Below are positions 1 through 5,800 of a stretch of 6,915 bases of DNA, piece by piece; the stretch's first letter is position 1, and each line of letters starts with the position of its first letter. The position numbers were made by a program, and so were the translations under genes. The stretch is from the NCBI GenBank assembly GCA_035499355.1, contig DATJYZ010000144.1, positions 1-6,915 of the forward strand. Reading direction: 5' to 3'. Source of the stretch: JAEUPI01 sp035499355 (lineage in GTDB: Bacteria; Pseudomonadota; Gammaproteobacteria; Burkholderiales; Burkholderiaceae_C). The notes below the pieces were generated by a model that was not told where the DNA came from, searched no databases, and worked only from the letters and a program-made list of their open reading frames with translations.

Positions 1-1269
1 GACGGCACCTACAACCTGCAGTTCATCAACGACTTCATCCGCAACGGCATGAAGGCGCAGATCCTGCTGTCCAAGCGCGTGGCCGCGAAGTACTACGCCA
101 AGGAGCCGGCCTACAACTACTGGAACGGCTGCTCCACCGGCGGCCGACAGGGCTACGTGCTGGCGCAGGAGCTGCCCCGCGAGCTCGACGGCATCCTGGC
201 CAACGCCCCGGCGATGTACTGGACACGCTTCCAGACCGCGCAGATGTGGGGCCAGGTCGTCATGAAGGACATCGCCGGCGGCCCGATCGATGCCGCCAAG
301 CTGCGGCAAGCCACCGCGTCGGCCGTCGCCGCCTGCGACGGCAACGACGGCGTGGTCGACGGCGTGATCGACGAGCCGCGCTCGTGCACCTTCAGCGCCA
401 AGGCCAACATCTGCGGCGCGCCGGGCGCGCCGGCGGCCGACTGCCTCGACGCCGCCGAAGCCGAGGCGATCGACCGCATCTGGGACGGCCCGCGCAACGC
501 CGACGGCAAGCGCGTCTGGTTCGGCCTCGACCGCGGCACCGCGATCGAGGCGCTGAACGGCGCGTCGCCGTTCTTCCTCGGTACCACGCAGTTCCACTGG
601 GACATGCATGACCGCACATTCGACTGGACCACGGTGACGACGCATACCTATGCCGACGTGGCGCAGGCGGGCTCGCGCAACATCGCCGACGTCACCGACA
701 CCTTCGGCGACCTCGACGAGTTCCGCGCCAGCGGCGGCAAGCTGCTCACCATGGTGGGCGCAAACGATCAGCTCATCATGCCGCAGGGCGTGCTGCACTA
801 CTACCGGCAAATGGCCGACCGCTACGGCGGTCCGCGCGATGACGAATTCAGCGGCGTGCAGAAGTTCTACCGCGTGTTCCGCGCCCCCGGCGTGGGACAT
901 TGCGCGGGCGGCGCCGGGCCGCAGGCGCAGGGCCTGTTCGACGCGCTGGTGAACTGGGTCGAGAAGAAGCAACCGCCCAAGACGATCACCGCCACCGTCA
1001 CCACCGGCGGCGTGGTGACGCGCACGCGGCCGCTGTGCCCGTACCCGCAGACCGCGATCTACAACGGCAGCGGCAGCACCGACGACGCGGCCAGCTTCCA
1101 CTGCGGCGGCAATCTCGAGACGCGCGAGGAGGTGTGCGACAGCGTGCTGGTGAAATACAAGCACGAGGCCGGCGGCCCGCTCGACTACCGCGAGGGCGGC
1201 ACGTCGCGCGACGAATGCCGCAAGCGTGGCCATGGCCACGGGTGGCGGGGTCGGGACAAGGACGACTGA
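1..1269 (+). CDS. Tannase/feruloyl esterase family alpha/beta hydrolase (5' truncated)
   Basis: The reading frame is open from the first base to the TGA at 1267-1269, so the true start and any signal peptide lie outside the window; 422 residues are visible, against roughly 500-600 for whole family members. The family (tannase/feruloyl esterase, which also includes MHETase) hydrolyses esters of aromatic acids such as gallate, ferulate or related phenolics, usually outside the cytoplasm. The CS-D-HC catalytic signature is complete: NGCSTGGRQG with Cys44-Ser45 (bases 130-135), Asp256 in GANDQL (766-768), and His300-Cys301 in GVGHCAGG (898-903). In the family the two cysteines form a disulfide that bridges the serine and histidine. 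Residues 112-129 (CDGNDGVVDGVIDEPRSC) match the Asp-rich calcium-binding loop of the lid domain, closed by a second disulfide. The C-terminus is a short His/Lys/Arg/Asp-rich tail (RGHGHGWRGRDKDD). The substrate cannot be read from the sequence. Family assignment is very secure. Confidence 0.93.
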   Translation, partial: DGTYNLQFINDFIRNGMKAQILLSKRVAAKYYAKEPAYNYWNGCSTGGRQGYVLAQELPRELDGILANAPAMYWTRFQTAQMWGQVVMKDIAGGPIDAAKLRQATASAVAACDGNDGVVDGVIDEPRSCTFSAKANICGAPGAPAADCLDAAEAEAIDRIWDGPRNADGKRVWFGLDRGTAIEALNGASPFFLGTTQFHWDMHDRTFDWTTVTTHTYADVAQAGSRNIADVTDTFGDLDEFRASGGKLLTMVGANDQLIMPQGVLHYYRQMADRYGGPRDDEFSGVQKFYRVFRAPGVGHCAGGAGPQAQGLFDALVNWVEKKQPPKTITATVTTGGVVTRTRPLCPYPQTAIYNGSGSTDDAASFHCGGNLETREEVCDSVLVKYKHEAGGPLDYREGGTSRDECRKRGHGHGWRGRDKDD

Positions 1270-1283
1270 TGCCGGAGCGCGTA

Positions 1284-1301
1284 GTCGGCGCCCTCGCCGG
1301 C
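1284..1301 (+). terminator. Possible hairpin after the esterase gene
   Basis: Fifteen bases after the esterase stop codon, GTCGGCG (1284-1290) can pair with CGCCGGC (1295-1301) across a CCCT loop: seven pairs, one of them U-G. No T-run follows, so this is at best a weak or factor-assisted terminator, and short GC stems are common by chance at this base composition. The rest of the 1270-1464 gap shows no convincing gene and no clear -35/-10 promoter. Confidence 0.2.
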
Positions 1302-1464
1302 GACGCATCGTCATCGGCGACGGCGCGCCGGCACGCCCGCCGCACAAGCACTGCCGGCAGCTGATTCGGCGAGGCGCCGCAGTTCCTCGTCGGCGAGCGG
1401 CCGGCCTTGCCGCGCCTGCACGCCGCCGCTGGTGCCGCATCCCGCATGCGAAGATCGCCGCCTG

Positions 1465-2970
1465 ATGCGCGCGCGTTCGCTCTACCCGTTGCTGGTCGCC
1501 GCCGCCCTGCTCGCGGCCTGCGGCACCACCGTCGTCAACCCGGTCACCGGCCAGGCCGAGCGCACGGTGATGGACGAGCAGGCTGAGATCGCCGAAGGCG
1601 CCAAGGCGCACCAGGGTGTGCTGCAGGAGTACGGCGCCTACGACAACCCCAAGCTGCAGGCTTACGTCGACGACCTCGGCCAGCGGCTCGCCGCGCAGTC
1701 GCACCGCGCCAACCTCAAGTGGACCTTCACGGTGCTCGACAGCGCGGAGATCAACGCCTTCGCGCTGCCCGGCGGCTACGTCTACGTGACGCGCGGCATC
1801 ATGGCCTACCTCGACAGCGAGGCCGAGCTCGCCGGCGTGATGGGCCACGAGATCGGCCATGTCAGCGCGCGCCACGGCGCGCAGCGCGCCACGCGCCAGC
1901 AGAGCGCCGGCATCGGCGTCATCGCAGCCACCGTGCTCGGCGCGGTGATCGAGGCCGCCGGCGTGAGCGGCGCCACCAACATCGCCAGCCAGGTGTCGCA
2001 GTCGGCGGCAGCCGGCTACATCGCCTCGTACAGCCGCGATCAGGAGTCGCAGGCCGACGAGCTCGGCGCCGAGTACCTGGCACGCAACCGCTACGACCCG
2101 CAGAACATGGTCGACGTGATCCAGGTGCTGAAGAACCAGGAGCAGTTCGCGATCGACACCGCCAAGGCCGAGGGCAAGCCCGCGCCGCAGGCCGGCGGCT
2201 GGCTCGCCTCGCACCCGGCCAACGACAAGCGGCTGGCCGACATCAAGGCCTTCGCCGCCAAGTACAAGGGCCAGGCCGGCGGCTACGCCGACGACGGCCG
2301 CGCGCGCTACCTGCAGGCGGTCGACGGCATGGACTTCGGCGACAGCCGCGCACAAGGCGTCGTGCGCGGGCGTAACTTCTACCACGAGGGCCTGGGCATC
2401 GCGCTCACCGCACCGCAGGGCTGGCAGATCCAGAACTCGCAGGAGGCGATCGCGCTGGTCAACGGCGCCGGCGATGCCGGGCTGCTGGTGCGCCTGGTGC
2501 CCCCGAAAGCCGGCACCACGCACGACGACGTGATCAAGAACGTCGTCAAGCCCACCGATGGCCGCACCGAAAAGCGCACCGTCCACGGCCTCGCCGCCAC
2601 GCACTTCAGCGGCACCTATCGCAACTCGCAGGGGCAGAGCCGACCGCTGACGATGACGCTGGTCAGCGGGCCGAGCGATCGCATCTACTGGCTGCAGTAC
2701 GCGGCCAAGGACGCCGCTGCGCGCCAGCGCGCCGAGCCGGGTCTGCAGGAGGCCGAGTCGTCGTTTCGCGCGCTGACGGCGGAGGACCGCGCAGCCGCGC
2801 GGCCGTGGCGCGTGCAGACGGTGCCGTTCCCGCGCGGTGGCTTCGGCGAGCTGGCGAAGTCGTCGTCGCTGCCGCCGGCGCGCGCCGAGGCGCAGCTGCG
2901 GTTGATCAACGGCGTCTATGGCGGCGGCACCGGGCCGCAGGCCGGCCAGATGGTCAAGTTGGTGCGCTGA
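1465..2970 (+). CDS. M48 family zinc metalloprotease, lipoprotein, with extra C-terminal domain
   Basis: A 501-residue protein predicted to be an envelope-anchored zinc endopeptidase, the group that in E. coli includes BepA and LoiP, which degrade or help assemble outer-membrane proteins. The start at ATG 1465 is chosen because it gives a textbook lipoprotein signal: basic MRAR, a hydrophobic stretch, then lipobox LAAC with Cys19 (1519-1521). An in-frame GTG at 1432 would add 11 polar residues before the signal and is less likely. The M48 core shows INAFALPGG (residues 96-104), zinc site HEIGH (His128, Glu129, His132), a hydrophobic stretch at about 145-185, and the third ligand Glu194 in ESQADELG. 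Residues from about 305 to 501 form a further domain, starting near FYHEGLGIALTAPQGW and ending in LRLINGVYGGG and GQMVKLVR. It has no visible TPR helices, unlike BepA, and I cannot name it. Substrates are unknown. Confidence 0.93.
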   Translation: MRARSLYPLLVAAALLAACGTTVVNPVTGQAERTVMDEQAEIAEGAKAHQGVLQEYGAYDNPKLQAYVDDLGQRLAAQSHRANLKWTFTVLDSAEINAFALPGGYVYVTRGIMAYLDSEAELAGVMGHEIGHVSARHGAQRATRQQSAGIGVIAATVLGAVIEAAGVSGATNIASQVSQSAAAGYIASYSRDQESQADELGAEYLARNRYDPQNMVDVIQVLKNQEQFAIDTAKAEGKPAPQAGGWLASHPANDKRLADIKAFAAKYKGQAGGYADDGRARYLQAVDGMDFGDSRAQGVVRGRNFYHEGLGIALTAPQGWQIQNSQEAIALVNGAGDAGLLVRLVPPKAGTTHDDVIKNVVKPTDGRTEKRTVHGLAATHFSGTYRNSQGQSRPLTMTLVSGPSDRIYWLQYAAKDAAARQRAEPGLQEAESSFRALTAEDRAAARPWRVQTVPFPRGGFGELAKSSSLPPARAEAQLRLINGVYGGGTGPQAGQMVKLVR

Positions 2971-2986
2971 CGGCGCCGCCGCGCCG
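2971..2986. terminator. GC hairpin in a convergent gap, possible two-way terminator
   Basis: Immediately after the M48 stop codon, CGGCGC (2971-2976) pairs with GCGCCG (2981-2986) around a CGCC loop. The gap to the oppositely facing SMUG1 gene is only 30 bases, so a single hairpin could serve both transcripts. No T-tract follows on either strand, which argues against a classical intrinsic terminator. Confidence 0.3.
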
Positions 2987-3000
2987 CCGCATCCACCGGA

Positions 3001-3771
3001 TCACGATGCCGCGTGCTTCGGCACGGGCACGCCGAGTTGGGCGAGCGTGCGGTCCACCGCATCGCTCCAGCCGCGATTGGCGGCCGGGCTGGCCGGACTC
3101 GGGTGCAGGATCTGCGCGACCTTGATGCGCCGGGCAAGCGCCGAGTCGATGCGCTCTCCTTCGAGCACCGTGCGCAGGCAGCGCTCGGCGAACGCGCCGA
3201 CGCCGATCGCCCACTCGGGCTGCAACGCGCCCAGCGCTTGTGCGAGATGGGTGTCGCAGGCCTGCGCGACCGCATAGCGCTGCGCCGCCGGCAGCTTGTC
3301 GGGCGTGAAATTGCGCCCCGACGCCTCGAGGAAGACGAGCGGACAGTAGTTCAGCACGAACCAATCGTGAAAGAACGCCTGCGCCGTGCCGAAGCGCAGC
3401 GCGGCCCAACCCCACAGGCGACGCCCGCTGACCTCGGAGCGCGCACACGCGAAGCCCTCGATCGGGCGCTTGGGATGCTCGCGCGCCGGGCGCTCGATGG
3501 GCGCGTGCAAGCCCATCCAGTCGCGCACCGCGGCGACCTCGCCGAACGGCACGCCGGTCTGCATCATGCCGAACGGGCCCGGGTTCATGCCCAGCAGCAC
3601 CACGCGCTTGCGCGTCGCGCCGTAGCGCACGACGTAGGCCTCGTAGCCGGCCCACGCGTACTGCAGCGGGTCGTAGACGTGCGCGATCGGCGGCGCGAAG
3701 TGCTGCGTGGCCAGCGTCTGCGACAGCGCTCGCGCGGACGTCAGCAACGCGTGCGCGACCGGGGCGCTCAC
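3001..3771 (-). CDS. SMUG1-type (family 3) uracil-DNA glycosylase
   Basis: A 256-residue cytoplasmic DNA-repair enzyme expected to remove uracil, and probably oxidised pyrimidines such as 5-hydroxymethyluracil, from DNA, starting base-excision repair. Motif 1 is GMNPGPFGMMQTGVPFGE at residues 61-78, nearly identical to vertebrate SMUG1; Asn63 (bases 3583-3585) is the equivalent of the catalytic Asn85 of human SMUG1. Other SMUG1 hallmarks follow: EHPKRP, SEVSGRRLWG, NYCPLVFLEASGRNFTP, and the late HPSP...NRGW segment with His223 (3103-3105), the equivalent of human His239, followed by the DNA-wedge region. The start is GTG 3771, overlapping the TGA of the upstream PDZ gene as GTGA. There is no Shine-Dalgarno sequence of its own, which fits translational coupling. 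The frame stays open upstream to 4197, but that part is arginine-rich shadow sequence antiparallel to no homology and lies over the PDZ gene. One oddity is Met70, where human SMUG1 has Ala. The gene faces the M48 gene with a 30-base gap. Confidence 0.92.
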   Translation of the reverse strand: MSAPVAHALLTSARALSQTLATQHFAPPIAHVYDPLQYAWAGYEAYVVRYGATRKRVVLLGMNPGPFGMMQTGVPFGEVAAVRDWMGLHAPIERPAREHPKRPIEGFACARSEVSGRRLWGWAALRFGTAQAFFHDWFVLNYCPLVFLEASGRNFTPDKLPAAQRYAVAQACDTHLAQALGALQPEWAIGVGAFAERCLRTVLEGERIDSALARRIKVAQILHPSPASPAANRGWSDAVDRTLAQLGVPVPKHAAS

Positions 3772-4157
3772 GGCCGCGGCTTGCGCACCGGCGGGCCGGC
3801 GACGATCGTCACGTGGCGCTCGGCACCGTCGAGGCTGCGCACCAGCAGGCGCAGCCGTTCTCCCGGCAGCACCTGCACCATCGCCGCCACCTCGCGCGCG
3901 TTGGCACCGGCCAGCGGCCTGCCCTGCGCCTGCAGGATCAAGTCTTCGACCTTGAGGCCGCCTTTTTCGGCGGGTGAACCGGGCTCGATCTCCTGCACGC
4001 GCACCGACTTCAGGATCGGCGTGACGTAGCTGCCGTCGACCTCGACGTAGACGGTGAAGCCCAGGCGGCCGCGCTCGGCCGCCGACGCGGGCTGCGCCCA
4101 CAGCAGCAGCACCGCGCACCACGCGGCCCACACTGCGCGCAACGGACCTTCGGGCAT
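3768..4157 (-). CDS. Small exported single-PDZ-domain protein
   Basis: A 129-residue protein. Residues 1-26 form a signal peptide with a hydrophobic core (AVWAAWCAVLLLW) and a probable signal peptidase I site after ASA, so it should act in the periplasm. Residues about 30-120 form one PDZ domain: RLGFTV resembles the carboxylate-binding loop, and EPGSPAEKGGLKVEDLILQAQGRPL is the typical PDZ core with its two glycines. There is no attached protease or other domain, so it may bind peptide C-termini as an adaptor; that role is inferred. The start at ATG 4157 is preferred because GGAG (4168-4165) sits 7 bases upstream; a GTG at 4172 would add five residues before the signal. Its stop overlaps the SMUG1 start (GTGA, 3771-3768), giving a two-gene operon whose products probably sit in different compartments. 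It is divergent from the DUF2889 gene. Confidence 0.82.
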   Translation of the reverse strand: MPEGPLRAVWAAWCAVLLLWAQPASAAERGRLGFTVYVEVDGSYVTPILKSVRVQEIEPGSPAEKGGLKVEDLILQAQGRPLAGANAREVAAMVQVLPGERLRLLVRSLDGAERHVTIVAGPPVRKPRP

Positions 4158-4164
4158 GCATCGA

Positions 4165-4168
4165 CTCC
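4165..4168 (-). promoter_or_regulatory. Ribosome binding site deciding the PDZ gene start
   Basis: GGAG on the minus strand lies 7 bases before ATG 4157. It supports that start over the GTG at 4172, which would contain this site within its own first codons. Confidence 0.6.
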
Positions 4169-4191
4169 GCACCAGAGCCCGAGCTTACCCG

Positions 4192-4212
4192 TGCCACGGT
4201 GTAGGCTTGGCA
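4192..4212. promoter_or_regulatory. Inverted repeat TGCCA-N11-TGGCA in the divergent intergenic region
   Basis: Perfect 5-base arms TGCCA (4192-4196) and TGGCA (4208-4212) are separated by 11 bases, so arm starts are 16 bases apart, which is between one and two helical turns. The site lies in the 90-base gap between the oppositely directed PDZ (4157) and DUF2889 (4248) genes, where an operator controlling either would be expected. I could not see convincing -35/-10 boxes on either strand in the gap. Short arms like these can also arise by chance. Confidence 0.25.
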
Positions 4213-4247
4213 TCGCCACCACCGATCCGCACGACGACATCCACCTC

Positions 4248-4796
4248 ATGCCCCTGCCACCGCCCACCTGTGCGCGCGAAGCGTCGCACACGCGCTCCAT
4301 CACTATCCGTGCCTACGCCCGCAGCGACGGCCTGTGGGACATCGAGGGCCATCTCACCGACGCCTGGCCGCATGCGGTGCCCTGCGCCGGCGGCCTGCTG
4401 CCGGCGGGCGAGCCGATGCACTCGATGTGGCTGCGCTACACGGTCAACCGCGGTGCCACCATCGTCGCGGCGCAGGCCGTCACCGATGCGGGGCCCTACG
4501 GCGCCGCCTGCGGCACGATCGCGCCCGACTACGGCCAGTTGGTCGGGGTGCGCGTCGGCCGCGGCTACCGCGACACCATCCGCAAGCTGTTCGGCCGCAC
4601 CGCCGGCTGCACGCACATGAACGAGCTGGCCGTGGTGATGGGCAGCGCGGTGATGCAGGCGCTGTGGGACGACATGACGCAACACGCCGACGAGAAGCCG
4701 TTCAGCATCGACGGCTGTCACGCGCTGAAGGCGTCCGGTCCGCAGGTGGCGAAGTTCTTTCCGCGCTGGTACCGGCCGGAGGCCGAAGGCGCCTGA
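4248..4796 (+). CDS. DUF2889 domain-containing protein
   Basis: A 182-residue soluble protein of the uncharacterised DUF2889 family, common in proteobacteria. No biochemical role is known to me. Family features visible are: the opening HTRSITIRAY; DGLWDIEGHLTD at about residues 27-38; GEPMHSMWLRYTV around His58; QAVTDAGPYGAACG in the middle; and GCTHMNELAVVMG with Cys121, His123 and Glu126. The conserved Cys/His/Glu cluster could be a metal or cofactor site, but that is a guess from residue type. The start at ATG 4248 (MPLPPP) is chosen because family members begin close to this point; a GTG at 4191 would add 19 residues with no family resemblance. There is no good Shine-Dalgarno sequence before it. 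The stop is 2 bases before the dehydrogenase start, so the two are very probably co-transcribed and translationally linked. Confidence 0.88.
   Translation: MPLPPPTCAREASHTRSITIRAYARSDGLWDIEGHLTDAWPHAVPCAGGLLPAGEPMHSMWLRYTVNRGATIVAAQAVTDAGPYGAACGTIAPDYGQLVGVRVGRGYRDTIRKLFGRTAGCTHMNELAVVMGSAVMQALWDDMTQHADEKPFSIDGCHALKASGPQVAKFFPRWYRPEAEGA
4785..4789 (+). promoter_or_regulatory. Ribosome binding site inside the DUF2889 gene for the dehydrogenase
   Basis: GAAGG lies within the last codons of the DUF2889 gene, 9 bases before GTG 4799 and 18 before ATG 4808. A stronger GGAGG at 4778-4782 is 16 bases from the GTG. The spacing favours GTG 4799 as the start. Confidence 0.45.
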
Positions 4797-4798
4797 CC

Positions 4799-5785
4799 GT
4801 GCCGAACATGAATGCCGCGCTGCCTGCCAGGGAGCGGCTGACCGTGTGCTTCGCGCATGCGGCCTACTGCCTGGCCGAGCGCTTCGCGCTGCGCGACACC
4901 GGCATCGCGCACGTCGAAGTGCGCACGGCCGATCGCCTCGCGCGCGAGCTGCCTGCGGCCGACGTGCTGGTGGTTTCGGGGCTGTGGAAGAACGACCTCG
5001 CCGGCGGCGCGACGAAGCTGCGCTTCATCCAGTCGATCAGCGCCGGCACCGATCAGTACGACAAGGCGTTGCTGCGCGAGCGTGGCATCCGCCTGGCCAG
5101 CGCCGCCGGCGTCAACGCCGAGGCGGTGGCCGAGCACGCGATGGCGCTGATGCTGGCGCTGGCGCGGCGCCTGCCCGAGGCGCGCGACAACCAGCGGTCA
5201 CAGCATTGGCGCGGCATGATCTCGGAGATCGCGGCGCGCGAAGACCAGCTCGGCGGCAAGACGCTGCTGGTGGTGGGCCTGGGTCGTATCGGCGAGCGTC
5301 TGGCGCGCCTGGCCAAGGCATTCGACATGCGCGTGGTCGCCACCAAGCGCGACCCTTCGTCGCACGGCGGCAGCGCCGACGCCGTCCACGGCCACGACCG
5401 CCTGCATGCGCTGCTGGGCCAGGCCGACGTGGTTGCGCTCACCTGTCCGCTGACGCCCGAGACCGAGCACCTGATCGACGCTGCGGCGCTGGCGGCGATG
5501 AAGCCGAGCGCACGGCTGATCAACGTGGCGCGCGGCCGCGTGGTCGATGAAGCGGCACTGATCGAGGCACTGCAGCGGCGCCGCATCGCCGCCGCCGCAC
5601 TCGACGTGGTGCGCGAGGAGCCGTTGCCGCCGTCGTCGCCGTTGTGGTCGATGTCCCACGTGCTGATCACGCCGCACAGCGCCGGCGAGACACAGCGCTA
5701 CGAGGACGCGGTGATCGACATCCTGCTCGACAACCTCGAGCGGCTGTGGCGCGGCGAGACCACGCTCAGGAATCAGGTCGTGTGA
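4799..5785 (+). CDS. D-2-hydroxyacid dehydrogenase, NAD(P)-dependent
   Basis: A 328-residue cytoplasmic oxidoreductase of the D-isomer-specific 2-hydroxyacid dehydrogenase family, which interconverts 2-oxoacids and D-2-hydroxyacids (for example glyoxylate/glycolate, hydroxypyruvate/glycerate). The nucleotide-binding domain carries GLGRIG at residues 160-165. The second strand ends VVATKRD, with basic residues where NAD-specific members usually have Asp, so NADPH may be preferred (inference). The catalytic set is complete: Arg245 in NVARGRVVDE, Glu274 in LDVVREEPLP and His293 in ITPHSAGE. The N-terminal half (about 14-115) and the C-terminal helix form the substrate domain, with SISAGTDQYD as the substrate loop. 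Substrate specificity cannot be read from the sequence. The start is GTG 4799 (GAAGG 9 bases upstream); ATG 4808 would shorten it by three residues. It is 2 bases after DUF2889, and its stop is 15 bases from the stop of the convergent ATPase gene. Confidence 0.92.
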   Translation: MPNMNAALPARERLTVCFAHAAYCLAERFALRDTGIAHVEVRTADRLARELPAADVLVVSGLWKNDLAGGATKLRFIQSISAGTDQYDKALLRERGIRLASAAGVNAEAVAEHAMALMLALARRLPEARDNQRSQHWRGMISEIAAREDQLGGKTLLVVGLGRIGERLARLAKAFDMRVVATKRDPSSHGGSADAVHGHDRLHALLGQADVVALTCPLTPETEHLIDAAALAAMKPSARLINVARGRVVDEAALIEALQRRRIAAAALDVVREEPLPPSSPLWSMSHVLITPHSAGETQRYEDAVIDILLDNLERLWRGETTLRNQVV

Positions 5786-5800
5786 CCTCGCGCTAGGACC

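Noticed and set aside
1432..1464. GTG start 11 codons upstream for the M48 protease
   Set aside because: It would place polar residues before an otherwise perfect lipoprotein signal starting at ATG 1465.
1226..1465. Plus-strand frame filling the gap between the esterase and protease genes
   Set aside because: It begins inside the esterase gene, is dominated by Arg and Ala, and has no ribosome site or recognisable domain.
3013..4029. Long plus-strand frame opposite the PDZ and SMUG1 genes
   Set aside because: Antisense to two genes with recognisable motifs; its Arg/Ala/His-rich composition is typical of a GC-rich antisense shadow.
4182..4196. Minus-strand sigma-54-like promoter with TGGCACG
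   Set aside because: The -24 half is an exact match but the GC of the -12 half is one base too close and TTGC is absent; sigma-54 spacing is strict.
3772..4197. Upstream extension of the SMUG1 frame to 4197, giving about 398 residues
   Set aside because: The extra part overlaps the PDZ gene in another frame, is Arg/Gly-rich and resembles nothing; the GTG at 3771 gives the usual SMUG1 length.
4334..4798. Upstream extension of the dehydrogenase frame
   Set aside because: It runs across the DUF2889 gene in a shifted frame and is Arg-rich shadow sequence; the family N-terminus begins near 4799-4808.
5775..5788. AGGTC-GTGT-GACCT hairpin at the convergent dehydrogenase/ATPase ends
   Set aside because: Only five pairs, overlaps the stop codon and no T-run; not enough to call a terminator.
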